Shown piece by piece: positions 8,788-22,689 of a stretch of 64,000 nt of DNA. Both the position numbers and the translations under genes were made by a program. Numbering within the stretch: position 1 is the stretch's first letter; each line of letters opens with the position of its first letter. This DNA is from Lysobacterales bacterium PRO7 (GTDB lineage Bacteria > Pseudomonadota > Gammaproteobacteria > Xanthomonadales > Rhodanobacteraceae), in the NCBI GenBank assembly GCA_021404785.1, contig QWHH01000005.1, positions 186,001-250,000 on the forward strand, written 5' to 3'. The notes under the pieces are model-generated. The model ran no database searches. It worked only from the letters and a program-made list of their open reading frames with translations, and was not told the origin of the DNA.

Positions 8788-11700
8788 ATGAAGCGTATGC
8801 TGATCAACGCAACTCAGCGTGAAGAGTTGCGCGTGGCCATTGTCGACGGCCAGTCCCTGTACGATCTCGATCTCGAGATCCCCTCGAAAGAGCAGAAGAA
8901 ATCCAACATCTACAAGGGCCGCATTACGCGTGTCGAGCCCTCGCTGGAAGCCTGTTTCGTCGAATATGGCGCCGACCGCCACGGCTTTCTGCCGCTGAAG
9001 GAAATCTCCCGCGAATACTTCATCTCCGGCGTCGACCACAACAAGGCCGGCATCCGCGAGCTGCTCAAGGAAGGCCAGGAACTGCTGGTCCAGGTCGAAA
9101 AGGAAGAACGCGGCAACAAGGGCGCTGCCCTGACCACGTTCATCTCGCTGGCCGGCCGCTACATGGTGCTGATGCCGAACAACCCGCGCGCCGGCGGGGT
9201 TTCGCGCCGCATCGAAGGCGACGAACGCGCGAACCTGAAGGAAATCCTCGACCAGCTCAAGTTGCCGGACGAGATGGGCTTGATCATCCGCACCGCGGGC
9301 CTGGGCCGCGAAGCTGACGAACTGCAATGGGATCTGGATTACTTGTTGCAGTTGTGGACCGCGATCGACGAGGCCGGCAAGTCGCGTCCCGCGCCGTTCC
9401 TGATCTACCAGGAATCGCGCCTGATCATCCGTGCCCTGCGCGATTATCTGCGCAACGACATCGGCGAAATCCTGATCGACTCCGAAGAACTGTTCAAGGA
9501 CGCCAGCGATTTCGTGCAGCAGGTAATGCCGCAGAACTTGCGCAAGCTCAAGCTCTACAACGACACCGTACCGTTGTTCTCGCGCTTCCAGATCGAAACC
9601 CAGATCGAGAACGCGTTCGACCGCACCGTGCGCCTGCCCTCCGGCGGTTCCATCGTCATCGACCAGACCGAGGCACTGACCGCGATCGACATCAATTCGT
9701 CCAAAGCGACCAAGGGCGGCGATATCGAGGAAACCGCGTTCAACACGAATTGCGAGGCGGCGGTCGAGGTTGCGCGCCAATTGCGCATCCGCGATGCCGG
9801 CGGCCTGATCGTGATCGACTTCATCGACATGGATTCGCCGCGTCACCAGCGCGAGGTCGAGGACAAACTGCGCGACGCGCTGCGTCACGACCGCGCACGC
9901 GTGCAGATCGGCAAGATTTCGCGCTTCGGCCTGCTGGAAATGTCGCGCCAACGCCTGCGCCCGAGTCTGGGCGAAGCCACGCAAAGCGTGTGCCCGCGCT
10001 GCGAAGGCCACGGCCGCGTGCGCAGCGTCGAATCGCTGTCCCTGTCGGTGCTGCGTCTGGTCGAAGAACAGGCGATGAAGGAAAAGACCGGCCAGGTGCT
10101 CGTGCAGGTGCCGGCGATGGTCGCGAACTTCCTGCTCAACGAAAAGCGCAAGAGCATCGTCGAGATCGAGGCGCGCCACGACGTGCCGGTGATCGTCGTT
10201 GCCGACGACAAACTTGAAACCCCGCATTTTCATATCGAGCGTATCCGTGCAACCGAAATGCCGACGGACGCGAAACCCAGTTACGAGCGGAAGACACCGG
10301 ACACGGTCGTGCCGCCGCCGCAGATCGCCAAGCCGGGCGCGGAGCCGGAAAAGCCCGCGGTCAGCGGCATCGTTCCCAGCAGCCCCGCGCCGGTACATGA
10401 AGCACCTGCGCCGGTAGTGAAAGCGCCCGCTCCTGCCGCACCCGGATTGTTCGCGCGCATGATGAGCTGGTTCCACAAGCCTGCGGCGCCGGAAAAGACG
10501 CTTGCCGAGCTAGTTCCAGCAACATCGCGTGGCAAGCCCGCGCGCGGCAATGGACAACCAAGGCGCGATGACAATCGCGATGGCCGACGCGGCGACTCGC
10601 GTGGACAGCGCGATCGCGAACGTCCGCGTGGTGGCGACAACAAGCAGCAACAGCGCCGCGAGCCGCGTCCGCAGAACGAGAGTGTCCGCGCCGAACCGCA
10701 CCGCCAGAATCCGCAGCAAGCGCAACCGCGCAAGCCGCAAACTCCGGCGCAGCCCACGCCCGAGCGCCCGAAGCGCGAGGCGTCACCGGTTGCACCGCCC
10801 GCGCCGGTTGTCCAAGCCGTCGCCGAAAGTGCGTACACCGCGCCAACGCAAGCGCCGCATGACGCGGCTTCGGCGATCGATGGCGAGGCGCGTTCGCGTC
10901 GACGTGGTCGCCGCGGCGGCCGTCGTCGTCGCAAGAACGAAGCGGGAACCGAAGTCCAGTCCATGCACACAGGCGAGCCGGTTGTTTTCGACTTCGATGA
11001 TGAGGATGCCGAAGAGACAAGCGTGCCAGTGAATGAAGCAAAGCCAGTTGCTTCGGCCACGCATTCACACTCGCCCGCAAACGCAACCGCATCGCAGCCG
11101 ATGCCTGCGCCTGCGCGACCCGCGGCTGCAGCGCAATCCCCAACATCGTCCACACCGGCTCAGCCAGCACAGCCCGCACTGCAAGCACCGAAAGCGCCGT
11201 TCACGGCTCCAACGCCAATACCGGTAGTGCCAGGCACTCCAGCGCCTGCTGTCCTGGCATCTGCCATTCCGGAGCAGAAACCCCTGCTGCCGCCTGCCAT
11301 GCCAGCCGATCCGGTTCAAGCTGCGCCGGTCGCGCCGAGTGCGGCGATTCCTCCGGCACCGCCGCGAGTGGCACCGCCGCCCGCAACAGTATCCACGGCC
11401 CCGAGTCCAGCGCCGACACCAATCGCCGCGCCGCGGCCGGTTGCGCCGGTTCCTGCGACACCAGCACCGCAACTTGAAACGGCACGGCCGGTCATCGTGC
11501 CCGCGGTTGCTCCTGCGAACCCGGCGCCCGTCGTAGCGCCACGTCCGCCGGTACCCGCTCCCGCCGCAGCATCGACTGCGCCAGCAACTCCGCCAGCGGC
11601 AACGGCCCCGGCCACGGTTGCGCCCGCGGTTGCAAGACCCGAGGCTCCCAAACCGGCAGTACCTGTACCCGTGGCGCCCTCAGCACCACGTCCGTTACCG

Positions 11701-11850
11701 CAGCAGCCGGTACTGATGCCGGGATTGCCGTTGCCGATTCCGCCGCGTTTCGCGCCGCCACCGATCGTGCTGACGCCAAAGCCCGTACCGGCAGCACCGG
11801 CCACGCAAACGCCGCCTGCGCCAAAGCCACCGGAAGAACCACAGCAATAA
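8788..11850 (+). CDS. rne: Ribonuclease E
   Basis: 1020-residue essential endoribonuclease and degradosome scaffold. The catalytic half is complete: S1 domain (about 38-120), 5' sensor, and DNase I-like domain with the metal-binding aspartates in TAIDINSS (Asp301) and VIDFIDMDS (Asp344). The Zn-link CPRC (Cys402, Cys405) and the small domain follow, to about residue 500. The C-terminal half is disordered: a stretch rich in Arg, Gln and Asn (about 570-670), a basic patch [15 protein letters not shown] near 700 that should bind RNA, and then some 250 residues almost wholly Pro/Ala/Val. The catalytic half should behave as in E. coli, while scaffold partners in the tail cannot be assigned. It follows a long hairpin-rich leader. 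Confidence 0.97.
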   Translation: MKRMLINATQREELRVAIVDGQSLYDLDLEIPSKEQKKSNIYKGRITRVEPSLEACFVEYGADRHGFLPLKEISREYFISGVDHNKAGIRELLKEGQELLVQVEKEERGNKGAALTTFISLAGRYMVLMPNNPRAGGVSRRIEGDERANLKEILDQLKLPDEMGLIIRTAGLGREADELQWDLDYLLQLWTAIDEAGKSRPAPFLIYQESRLIIRALRDYLRNDIGEILIDSEELFKDASDFVQQVMPQNLRKLKLYNDTVPLFSRFQIETQIENAFDRTVRLPSGGSIVIDQTEALTAIDINSSKATKGGDIEETAFNTNCEAAVEVARQLRIRDAGGLIVIDFIDMDSPRHQREVEDKLRDALRHDRARVQIGKISRFGLLEMSRQRLRPSLGEATQSVCPRCEGHGRVRSVESLSLSVLRLVEEQAMKEKTGQVLVQVPAMVANFLLNEKRKSIVEIEARHDVPVIVVADDKLETPHFHIERIRATEMPTDAKPSYERKTPDTVVPPPQIAKPGAEPEKPAVSGIVPSSPAPVHEAPAPVVKAPAPAAPGLFARMMSWFHKPAAPEKTLAELVPATSRGKPARGNGQPRRDDNRDGRRGDSRGQRDRERPRGGDNKQQQRREPRPQNESVRAEPHRQNPQQAQPRKPQTPAQPTPERPKREASPVAPPAPVVQAVAESAYTAPTQAPHDAASAIDGEARSRRRGRRGGRRRRKNEAGTEVQSMHTGEPVVFDFDDEDAEETSVPVNEAKPVASATHSHSPANATASQPMPAPARPAAAAQSPTSSTPAQPAQPALQAPKAPFTAPTPIPVVPGTPAPAVLASAIPEQKPLLPPAMPADPVQAAPVAPSAAIPPAPPRVAPPPATVSTAPSPAPTPIAAPRPVAPVPATPAPQLETARPVIVPAVAPANPAPVVAPRPPVPAPAAASTAPATPPAATAPATVAPAVARPEAPKPAVPVPVAPSAPRPLPQQPVLMPGLPLPIPPRFAPPPIVLTPKPVPAAPATQTPPAPKPPEEPQQ

Positions 11851-11892
11851 TCCATCGGGAACCGGCAGTCGCGAGACCGCCGGAACGCGGAT

Positions 11893-12528
11893 TCAGGCCT
11901 TTTGCAGGATGCCGTGCGCGCTGGCCAGATGCGCCAGCGCCACGACGTTGTCGATGCCGAGTTTCTCGAACAGCCGCGCCTTGTAGGTCGCGATCGTTTT
12001 TTCGCTCAGGTGCAGATGCGTGGCGATGAGTTTCGCGGCCCTGCCCTGCGCCAGCATCATCGCCACTTCGAGTTCGCGCGCGGACAGATCCTCGAACGGC
12101 GACGCGTCGCCATCCATCGTTGCCAAAGCGAGTTGTTGCGCGATATCGCCGCCAAGGTAACGCTGACCATCGGCGACCTTGCGCACCGCCTTGACCAGCT
12201 CATCGGCCGGACAACTCTTGGTCAGATAACCACTCGCCCCGGCATCAAGCAAACGCTTCGGGAACGGCGCTTCGTCCACGATGGTCAGGATGACGATGCG
12301 AGTGGCGAGTTTCAAACGGCGCACGCGTTCGGTCACCTCGATGCCGGACACGCCGGGCATGTGCACATCGACCAGCGCGACATCCGGTTTGGTTTGCCTG
12401 ATCAGCGCGAGTCCACGCTCGCCGTCCTCCGCCTCACCGGCGATTTCCAGGTCCGGCTGCTTTTCCAGGATCATGCGCAATCCGGTGCGCACGAGCGCGT
12501 GATCGTCCACCAGCACGATGCGGATCAT
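11893..12528 (-). CDS. LuxR/NarL-type response regulator (GacA/UvrY-like)
   Basis: 211-residue two-component regulator. The receiver domain has VDDHALVRTG at the N-terminus, the phospho-acceptor Asp in VALVDVHMPGVSG (about residue 53), and the conserved Lys in YLTKSC. The C-terminal LuxR helix-turn-helix spans LSARELEVAMMLAQG to the recognition helix SEKTIATYKARLFEKLGI. Overall similarity is to GacA/UvrY, regulators of small RNAs of the Csr/Rsm type. The ATG at 12528 is preferred over an in-frame GTG at 12531 because the GGGGGAAGG ribosome site then has better spacing. No sensor kinase is adjacent. The name GacA is an inference. Confidence 0.85.
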   Translation of the reverse strand: MIRIVLVDDHALVRTGLRMILEKQPDLEIAGEAEDGERGLALIRQTKPDVALVDVHMPGVSGIEVTERVRRLKLATRIVILTIVDEAPFPKRLLDAGASGYLTKSCPADELVKAVRKVADGQRYLGGDIAQQLALATMDGDASPFEDLSARELEVAMMLAQGRAAKLIATHLHLSEKTIATYKARLFEKLGIDNVVALAHLASAHGILQKA

Positions 12529-12604
12529 CACCTTCCCCCATATTTCCCCGCGGACAACCTAGCGCGATGCGGGCGTCGAGGCAAGCGATGGCAGAGAGGT
12601 GGGA

Positions 12605-12694
12605 TGGCGGAAGCGGTGAGATTCGAACTCACGAGAGGCTTTCACCTCTGCCGGTTTTCAAGACCGGTGCCTTAAACCGCTCGGCCACGCTTCC
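12605..12694 (-). tRNA. tRNA-Ser (anticodon UGA)
   Basis: 90 bases including an encoded CCA. The acceptor stem GGAAGCG pairs perfectly with CGCTTCC. The D-arm GCCGAGCGGTTTAAGGC, anticodon loop CTTGAAA (UGA), long variable arm GCAGAGGTGAAAGCCTCTC and T-arm GAGTTCGAATCTC are all as expected for a serine tRNA. It lies downstream of serS on the same strand. A broken second tRNA-Ser sits upstream of it. Confidence 0.97.
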
Positions 12695-12724
12695 ATTTTT
12701 ACATCTTACTGCCGGTTTTACTCA

Positions 12725-12787
12725 GGGCATCCTGCCCTTCGCCCTTCGGGCCATCGGTTGTGCCGATGTTCGTTTCGGCATCCTGCC
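12725..12787. repeat. Array of four small hairpins (REP-like)
   Basis: Four stem-loops in 63 bases: GGGCA-TCC-TGCCC (12725-12737), GCCC-TTC-GGGC (12741-12751), CATCGG-TTGTG-CCGATG (12752-12768) and GGCA-TCC-TGCC (12777-12787). The two outer hairpins share a TCC (GGA on the other strand) loop between CA and TG, a signature that recurs inside recJ and before the gene at 60755. It lies between a truncated and an intact tRNA-Ser. Open frames crossing it are repeat-derived, not genes. Confidence 0.7.
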
Positions 12788-12794
12788 TTCACAG

Positions 12795-12831
12795 TCAAGA
12801 CCGGTGCCTTAAACCGCTCGGCCACCTCTCC
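12795..12831 (-). pseudogene. 5' half of a second tRNA-Ser gene
   Basis: Starts with acceptor GGAGAGG at 12831-12825, then matches the neighbouring tRNA-Ser base for base for about 30 bases through the D-arm and the 5' side of the anticodon stem. It breaks off in the anticodon loop after CTTGA, where the hairpin array begins. Without the 3' half it cannot make a tRNA. A possible 3' end (CCTCTCTGCCA) is at 12589-12599, on the far side of the intact tRNA-Ser. Confidence 0.7.
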
Positions 12832-12839
12832 ATGACGAA

Positions 12840-15344
<2,505 letters not shown>

Positions 15345-15348
<4 letters not shown>

Positions 15349-16691
15349 TTGCCGTCCTTTCTTCGTGCCTTCGCTCGTGCGCTGCGCATACTTTTCAATT
15401 TCTCCGCAATTTTTGCTTCCAGCCCGCGATCCGTCGGCTGGTAAAACTCGCGTTCGACCAGGGCATCCGGCAAACATTGCTGATCGAACGCGATGCCGCC
15501 CTCGACGTCGGGGTCGTATTGGTAGCCCTTGCCGTAGCCAAGTCCCTTCATCAGTTTGGTCGGCGCATTGCGCAGGTGCATGGGCACGTCGAGCGTTCCG
15601 GTTTCCGCGATCAATCCCTTCACTTCGCCGAACGCGGCGTAGGCGGCGTTGCTTTTCGCCGCGATCGCGAGAAATATCGCGCATTCGGCCAGCGCGAGTT
15701 CGCCTTCGGGCGAACCGAGCCGATCAAACGTATCCCAGGCTTCCAGCGCCAGTGTCAATGCGCGCGGATCCGCAAGGCCAATATCTTCGATCGCCATGCG
15801 CACGAGTCGGCGCGCCAGATACGCCGGGTCGACGCCGCCGTCGAGCATGCGCATGCACCAATACAGCGCAGCGTCGGGATCGGATGAACGTACCGACTTG
15901 TGCAGCGCAGAGATCTGGTCGTAGAACTGCTCACCGCCCTTGTCGAAACGGCGTGTGCGGTCGGCAAGGACTTGCGACAACGTCGTCTCGTCAATCACAC
16001 CACCATGTGCCACATCGGCGGCGATTTCTAGCAGGGTCAGCGCGCGGCGCACGTCGCCATCGGCGGCTTGCGCAATCAGGTTCAATGCGTCGTCGCCGAC
16101 ATCCAGGCCGATATTGCCGAGCCCGCGTTCGCTGTCTTGCAAGGCACGTTGCAAGGCATCGACGATGGCATCGACGGAAATTGTGTCCATCACATGCACG
16201 CGGCAGCGCGAGAGCAGTGCCGAATTCAACTCGAACGAGGGATTCTCGGTCGTCGCGCCGACAAACAGGATGATGCCGCGTTCGATGTGTGGCAGGAACG
16301 CGTCCTGCTGGGCCTTGTTGAAACGATGCACTTCGTCGACGAAGAGCACGCTGCGCTGGCCTTGCGCAAAACGCACTTCGGCTTCCGCCAGCGCCGCGCG
16401 CACCTCGGCAATGCCGGACAACACCGCCGAGATCGCCCTAAATTCCGCATGCGCATACTTCGCCAGCAGCAGCGCGAGCGTGGTCTTGCCGCAGCCCGGC
16501 GGCCCCCACAGCACCATCGAATGCACGTGCCCGGCCTCGATCGAGCGACGCAAGGCAGTGCCGGAACCGAGCAGGCGCGTCTGTCCGACGATTTCGTCGA
16601 GCGCGCGCGGACGCATGCGCTCGGCGAGCGGCTTCAGCGCTTCCCCTTCCGGGAGCAATGCGAATGTGGTTTCGAGCTTGCGGCGCGGCAT
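15345..16691 (-). CDS. rarA: Replication-associated recombination protein RarA (MgsA)
   Basis: 448-residue AAA+ ATPase of the clamp-loader superclass that acts at stalled forks and gapped DNA. After PLAERMRPRALDEIVGQ come Walker A GPPGCGKTTLA, Walker B VLFVDEVHRF, sensor 1 VGATTENPSFE, sensor 2 and the C-terminal tetramerisation domain (DPDAALYWCMRMLDGG). The ATG at 16691 aligns with family N-termini; an upstream ATG at 16724 would overlap the preceding gene. It sits in a minus-strand run with the DUF1275 gene before it and the MFS gene after it. Confidence 0.95.
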
Positions 16692-16698
16692 GGCCGAA

Positions 16699-17376
16699 TC
16701 ATACGCGATGCGCCTTGCGCACATGCCGGTGCCGATAGATCACGTAAGCCACGCCGACGGCGCCCGTCAACGTAGCCGGCAGCAGCAACGCATTTTCCTG
16801 CCAGGGTGAATACGCGAACGCCGCCGCGGCGCCGCCGCCGAGGAACCCCGCGAACAACACGAGATACAGACGAATGCGGCGCGCATCCACGGCGACCCCG
16901 CGCATCCGTTGCCCCAGAAGCGTGCCAAGATCGGTAACAATGCCCGACATGTGGCTGGTACGCACCACCGCGCCGCTGAACGTGCCGGCCATCGCGTTCT
17001 GCAGGCCGCAGGCGGCGGCGGCCAGCCATAGTCCGTAATCGCTTTGCAGGTGCAGGAGCGGCACGGCGGCGAAGAGCAAGGCCGATTCGATCGCCAGCGC
17101 CACGCCGTAACGCCTTCCCAGACGCAAGGTGCTGTCGCCGATTATGAGGCCGCTGGCCGCGCAACCCAGCACGAACGACAGCATCAAGCCGCCGAAATGC
17201 AGAATATCGCGGACGTTATCCTGACCGGCGGCAATGCCGAGCAGTGAAGTGGTTCCGGTCATGTGGGTCACGGCCTGGTGGCGGAATCCGAGATATCCAA
17301 TCGCGTTGATCATGCCGGCAACGAAGGCGAGTACGGCCCCGCCAGCGATCACCCAGCGCGGAAGTTTGTTGATCAC
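16699..17376 (-). CDS. DUF1275 (YoaK-like) membrane protein
   Basis: 225-residue integral membrane protein with six or so hydrophobic helices. The family signature is clear: an N-terminal AGMINAIGYLGF, then THMTGTTSLLG, and later GLQNAMAGTFSGAVVRTSHMSGIVTD. The function of DUF1275 proteins is not established. The GTG start overlaps the lolA stop (GTGA), so it is translationally coupled to lolA. In related genomes this position between lolA and rarA often holds another small membrane gene; the coupling here suggests steady co-expression rather than a functional link. Confidence 0.88.
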   Translation of the reverse strand: MINKLPRWVIAGGAVLAFVAGMINAIGYLGFRHQAVTHMTGTTSLLGIAAGQDNVRDILHFGGLMLSFVLGCAASGLIIGDSTLRLGRRYGVALAIESALLFAAVPLLHLQSDYGLWLAAAACGLQNAMAGTFSGAVVRTSHMSGIVTDLGTLLGQRMRGVAVDARRIRLYLVLFAGFLGGGAAAAFAYSPWQENALLLPATLTGAVGVAYVIYRHRHVRKAHRV

Positions 17377-18020
17377 TTGACCGGGAACGCCTGCGCGGCG
17401 GGGGTTGCGTCGCCGATGACATCCACCCCTTTCGGCGGCACGAAATGGAACGTTCCTTCCGGCAGCTTTGGATTGCGCTGCCAGTGCGAGAACGTGATCG
17501 TCGTGCGATTGCCGAGCGAGTCCTCGAATTCCATGCGCGCCAGTCCGCGCGCATCGAAGCCCAGGTCGCAATACGCGAATTGCGGTTCCTTGTCTTTCGA
17601 CTTCAGGCGCAGCCAGGTCAGGCCATCGTGTGCACCCTGCTCGCTCGTGGAAAAATCACGATCCAGTTGCGACAAATCGGTGAGCACGGTCAACGGACTG
17701 TGCGCTTCCTCGGTACCTTGCGCGCGCACCGTGACCTGTTCCAGGTCCGGATCGTAAACCCACACTTTTTCGCCGTCGGCCACGATTAGTTGCTTGTAGG
17801 GCGTGCGCACATCCCAGCGGAACTGGCGCGGCGCCTTCAACGCGAGCGTGCCGGAACTGCCCTTGCCGGCGGCGCCGTTGGGATCGTACACCTGCTGCGC
17901 GAAGTCGGCCGAAATCGAGGAAATGCCCTTGGCAAAGGCATCCAGGCGCGCGCGCGCGGAGTCCGCGGCATTGGCGGCGAACGAAACGAAGGCAAGGCAA
18001 AGCAGGATCGTCGAACGCAT
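17373..18020 (-). CDS. lolA: Outer-membrane lipoprotein carrier protein LolA
   Basis: 215-residue periplasmic chaperone that ferries lipoproteins from the LolCDE complex to LolB. The ATG at 18020 gives a Sec signal (STILLCLAFVSFAANAADS, cleavage after ANA near residue 18). The mature protein has the LolA features: an early ISADFAQQV segment, the strand GTLALKAPRQFRWDV followed by PYKQLIVADGEKVWVYDPDLEQVT, and the central Leu/Val-rich strands forming the half-open barrel. It lies 74 bases after ftsK, as in many gammaproteobacteria. Confidence 0.95.
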   Translation of the reverse strand: MRSTILLCLAFVSFAANAADSARARLDAFAKGISSISADFAQQVYDPNGAAGKGSSGTLALKAPRQFRWDVRTPYKQLIVADGEKVWVYDPDLEQVTVRAQGTEEAHSPLTVLTDLSQLDRDFSTSEQGAHDGLTWLRLKSKDKEPQFAYCDLGFDARGLARMEFEDSLGNRTTITFSHWQRNPKLPEGTFHFVPPKGVDVIGDATPAAQAFPVK

Positions 18021-18094
18021 GAGGGTTCCGGAAATTTTCACGTGGATTATCCGATGCCGAATCTGAATCACGGATATCGAGCGCAACCGGCAAT

Positions 18095-20410
18095 TCAAAG
18101 CTCGGGCGGTGGCGGCGCGAGCACCTCGCGGTTGCCGTTGTGCTCGGGCGGGCTGACGATGCCGTCGGCTTCCATGCGCTCGATCAGGCGCGCGGCGCGG
18201 TTGTAGCCGATCTTCAGGCGCCGCTGCACGCCGGAAATCGAGGCGCGGCGGCTTTCGGTGACGATAGCGACGGCCTTGTCGTACAGCTCGTCGTAGTCGC
18301 CTTCGCCCTCCTCGGCATCCTCCGGCAGGCCGGATTCGCCGACGACGCGACCGTCGCCGAGCGACTGCACGTCGGCGAACACGTTTTCGATGTAATCGGG
18401 CTTGCCCTGGTTGCGCAGGTGCGCCACGACCTTGTGCACCTCGTCGTCGCCGACGAAGGCGCCATGCACGCGCTCGGGTGTCGCGGTGCCTGGCGGCAGA
18501 TACAACATGTCGCCATGGCCGAGCAGCGTTTCCGCGCCGGACTGATCCAGGATCGTGCGTGAGTCGATCTTGCTCGACACCTGGAACGCGATGCGCGTGG
18601 GAATGTTCGCCTTGATCAATCCGGTGATGACGTCCACCGACGGTCGCTGGGTCGCCAGGATCAGGTGCACGCCCGCGGCGCGCGCCTTTTGCGCGAGGCG
18701 CGCAATCAGTTCCTCGACCTTCTTGCCGACGATCATCATCATGTCGGCGAATTCGTCGATGATGACTACGACGTAAGGCAACGGTTCCAGCGTCGGCACG
18801 ACGATGGGCTGCGTCGTGTTTTCCGGCGCCTTGAACAGCGGATCGGACAACGGCTTGCCGCTGTCAATGGCGTCCTTGACCTTCTTGTTGAAGCCGGCCA
18901 GATTGCGCACGCCAACTGCGGCCATCAGCTTGTAACGCCGCTCCATCTCGGCCACGCACCAGCGCAGCGCATTCGCGGCCTCCTTCATGTCGGTCACGAC
19001 CGGTGCGAGCAGGTGCGGAATGCCTTCGTAAACCGAAAGCTCGAGCATCTTCGGATCGATCATGATCATGCGCACGTCGCGTGCCGTGGCCTTGTACAAC
19101 AGGCTCAGCACCATCGCGTTCAGTGCAACGGACTTGCCAGATCCAGTCGTGCCAGCGACGAGCAAATGCGGCATCTTGGCCAGGTCCACGACCATCGGTC
19201 GACCGCCGATATCCTTGCCGAGCGCGAGCGCGAGCGGCGATTTCACGGCGTCGTATCTTTCCGAGCGCAGGATTTCCGACAGGTACACGATCTCGCGATT
19301 GACGTTCGGGATTTCCAGACCGATCACCGACTTGCCAGGGATCACATCGACCACGCGCACGCTGATCACCGACAGGCCACGTGCAATGTCCTTGTCGAGG
19401 TTGCTGATCTGCGAGCCCTTGATGCCGGCCGCCGGCTGCAGTTCGAAGCGCGTGATCACGGGTCCCGGAAACACGCCAACGACGTGCGCGTCAATGCGAA
19501 AATCCTTGAGCTTGAGCTCGACCTGGCGCGACAGGGCCTCGAGGGTTTCCTCGGAATAACCTTTCACCTGCTGCTGCGGCTCGTCGAGCAGCGACAGCGG
19601 CGGCAGGTCGGAATCGGCGATGCCGGAGAACAGGGGAATCTGCTGCTCGGCCTCGGCGCGCTTGCTCTTCTCGATGGGGGCCAGCGTCGGCTCGATCTTG
19701 ATCGGCTCACGCCGCGACTGCTTGACCGTTTCGATCTTGCGCGTTTCCTCACGCTCGCTGCGCGCAGCGCGCGCGACGCGTATATCGGCGGCCTTGCGCG
19801 CGCCCACGCCGAGCCATCCGAATGCGGCAATCACGCCGCGGCCGATGGCGTCCATTACCTTGAACCACGACAGTCCGGTGGCCAGGGTCAGTGCGACCAG
19901 GAAAATCGCGAGCAGGAACAGGCTCGCCCCGAGCTGGCCGAAGCCACGGCGCAGCAAATCGCCGACGATCTGTCCAAGCACACCGCCAGCGCCAACCGGC
20001 AAGCCAGAGCCGGTGAACTCCAGATGGGCCAAGCCAGTGCCACCAATGAAAAACGCGACGCCACCGATCAAGCGGAACGTGGGCTCCAGCGGGGACTTCT
20101 GGTCGCCATCCGTGCGAAACAAGGCCAGGCCGACCGTCAGCAGGAGTAGCGGAAATGCATAGGCGAGGTGACCGAACAAGGAAAATGCGATGTCGGCGAT
20201 CCATGCGCCGACAGCGCCGCCGAGGTTGCTGACCTCATGTGTCTGCGCGGCGGCGTGGTTCCAACCCGGATCGTTCGCGCTATACGTCAGCAGGCACAGC
20301 AACAGGTAGACGGCGATCGGCGCGAGCAGCAGGAACGCCGCCTCGCGCAATCGCCGTTGCATCGCCTCGGCCGGATCGGTGCCGGATTTGATCTTCGAAT
20401 CGCGCGCCAC
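18095..20410 (-). CDS. ftsK: DNA translocase FtsK
   Basis: 771-residue division-site DNA pump that clears chromosome termini from the septum and activates XerCD. Four membrane helices occupy about residues 25-190. A short linker (about 190-290) makes this the compact form, unlike the very long linker of E. coli. The motor has Walker [13 protein letters not shown] and Walker [13 protein letters not shown], and the C-terminal winged-helix gamma domain [23 protein letters not shown] reads KOPS sites. The first codon is GTG at 20410. The trxB/ald-ftsK-lolA-rarA order matches relatives. Confidence 0.97.
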   Translation of the reverse strand: MARDSKIKSGTDPAEAMQRRLREAAFLLLAPIAVYLLLCLLTYSANDPGWNHAAAQTHEVSNLGGAVGAWIADIAFSLFGHLAYAFPLLLLTVGLALFRTDGDQKSPLEPTFRLIGGVAFFIGGTGLAHLEFTGSGLPVGAGGVLGQIVGDLLRRGFGQLGASLFLLAIFLVALTLATGLSWFKVMDAIGRGVIAAFGWLGVGARKAADIRVARAARSEREETRKIETVKQSRREPIKIEPTLAPIEKSKRAEAEQQIPLFSGIADSDLPPLSLLDEPQQQVKGYSEETLEALSRQVELKLKDFRIDAHVVGVFPGPVITRFELQPAAGIKGSQISNLDKDIARGLSVISVRVVDVIPGKSVIGLEIPNVNREIVYLSEILRSERYDAVKSPLALALGKDIGGRPMVVDLAKMPHLLVAGTTGSGKSVALNAMVLSLLYKATARDVRMIMIDPKMLELSVYEGIPHLLAPVVTDMKEAANALRWCVAEMERRYKLMAAVGVRNLAGFNKKVKDAIDSGKPLSDPLFKAPENTTQPIVVPTLEPLPYVVVIIDEFADMMMIVGKKVEELIARLAQKARAAGVHLILATQRPSVDVITGLIKANIPTRIAFQVSSKIDSRTILDQSGAETLLGHGDMLYLPPGTATPERVHGAFVGDDEVHKVVAHLRNQGKPDYIENVFADVQSLGDGRVVGESGLPEDAEEGEGDYDELYDKAVAIVTESRRASISGVQRRLKIGYNRAARLIERMEADGIVSPPEHNGNREVLAPPPPEL

Positions 20411-20451
20411 CGCGTGAATCTACTTTAATTTCACTAAGCAAATAATTGTTT

Positions 20452-21525
20452 TCAAGACAATTTCATGCCTTTCAACGCAGGATGAACGAGCTTGCCGTTC
20501 TCGACATTGATACCGCTGGCCAGTGGCGCGAACTTCTTCCAGCTCTTGTCCGAGGCAAGGCGGTTCACATAGGGCAGGATCGCCGCGCAGATCGCCTGCG
20601 ACGAGGTCTGCGGCACCGCGCCCGGCATATTCGTGACGCAGAAATGGGTGACGCCATCCACGACATAGGTCGGATCGGCATACGTGGTCGGCCGGGAGGT
20701 CTCGAAGCAGCCGCCCTGGTCGATCGAAATATCCACGAGGACCGAGCCCGGCTCCATCGACTTGACCATCTTGCGCGTGACCACGTGCGGGGCCTTGGCA
20801 CTGGGGATCAGCACCGCGCCGATGACGAGGTCGGCGGTCATGAGTTCGCGCGCAACGGTTTCCTCGTACGGATACAGCGCGGTGATGTTCGGCGCGATGT
20901 TCATCATTTCGCGCAGCCGGTCGGGGCGTTTCTCGAACACGATCACGTTCGCGCCAGCAGCGGCGGCGAGTTCGGCCGAGTTGCGACCGGCCGCGCCGGC
21001 GCCGAACACGATGACCTTGCCGCGCTCGGTCGAGGGCAATCCACCGAGCAACCTGCCCTTGCCGCCAGCCGGCTGATGCAGCAGGTGCGTGCCGATCTGC
21101 GTGGCGATGCGGCCGGCAATGATCGACATCGGCGCCAGCAGGGGCAGCGAACCGTCGGCTTCCTGCACCGACTCGAACGCGATGCCGGTCAGGCCGATAT
21201 TGAGCAAGGCCTTGGTGAGCTTGGGATCCGGTGCCAGGTGCAAATAGCAGAACAGCAGGTGATCCTTGCGCAGCAACTTGAGGTCACCGGCGATCGGCTC
21301 CTTGACCTTGACGATGAGCTCGCCCGAGTCGTAGAGCTTTTTCGCGGTCGCGGCGATCTTGACCCCGACGCGACGGTATTCGTCGTCGGAAAAGCCGCTC
21401 TTCGCGCCGGCGCCTTCCTGCACGAACACTTCATGGCCGTGACGGACGAGATCGGCACAGGCGGCGGGAACGAGGGCGACGCGACCTTCAAGGGTCTTGG
21501 TTTCGGAAGGAACACCGATGCGCAT
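20452..21525 (-). CDS. ald: Alanine dehydrogenase
   Basis: 357-residue NAD-dependent enzyme interconverting L-alanine and pyruvate plus ammonia. The N-terminus MRIGVPSETKTLEGRVAL and the following substrate-site segments (KVKEPIAGDLKLLRKDH, FCYLHLAPDP) are diagnostic. The Rossmann motif is VFGAGAAGRNSAE, and HFCVTNMPGAVPQTSS closes the active site. The start at 21525 has GGAG six bases upstream; a longer frame adds unrelated residues. It is divergent from trxB across about 100 bp that must hold both promoters. Pyridine nucleotide transhydrogenase alpha is a related family, but the length fits Ald. Confidence 0.95.
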   Translation of the reverse strand: MRIGVPSETKTLEGRVALVPAACADLVRHGHEVFVQEGAGAKSGFSDDEYRRVGVKIAATAKKLYDSGELIVKVKEPIAGDLKLLRKDHLLFCYLHLAPDPKLTKALLNIGLTGIAFESVQEADGSLPLLAPMSIIAGRIATQIGTHLLHQPAGGKGRLLGGLPSTERGKVIVFGAGAAGRNSAELAAAAGANVIVFEKRPDRLREMMNIAPNITALYPYEETVARELMTADLVIGAVLIPSAKAPHVVTRKMVKSMEPGSVLVDISIDQGGCFETSRPTTYADPTYVVDGVTHFCVTNMPGAVPQTSSQAICAAILPYVNRLASDKSWKKFAPLASGINVENGKLVHPALKGMKLS

Positions 21526-21548
21526 GGATGACTCCGGAGTCTGGATGA

Positions 21549-22589
<1,041 letters not shown>

Positions 22590-22593
22590 TTTC

Positions 22594-22672
22594 GTCATTC
22601 CGGGCCGCCGCAGGCGGAACCCGGAATCCAGCTCTTGAAGCCAAGAACTGGATTCCCGCATTTGCGGTAATG
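22594..22672. repeat. REP-like palindromic element after trxB
   Basis: CGTCATTCCGGGC and GGAACCCGGAATCCAG are followed by TGGATTCCCGC about 30 bases on, making nested inverted repeats (ATTCCGGG/CCCGGAAT and AATCCAG/CTGGATT). The form is that of the dispersed extragenic palindromes common in many proteobacteria. It could act as a transcript 3' end for trxB. Confidence 0.65.
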
Positions 22673-22689
22673 ATGAGCAAGGAATCATC

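Noticed and set aside
12567-12812. 81-codon frame across tRNA-Ser and the hairpin array
   Set aside because: It reads through a tRNA and repeat DNA; such frames recur wherever these repeats occur and are not genes.
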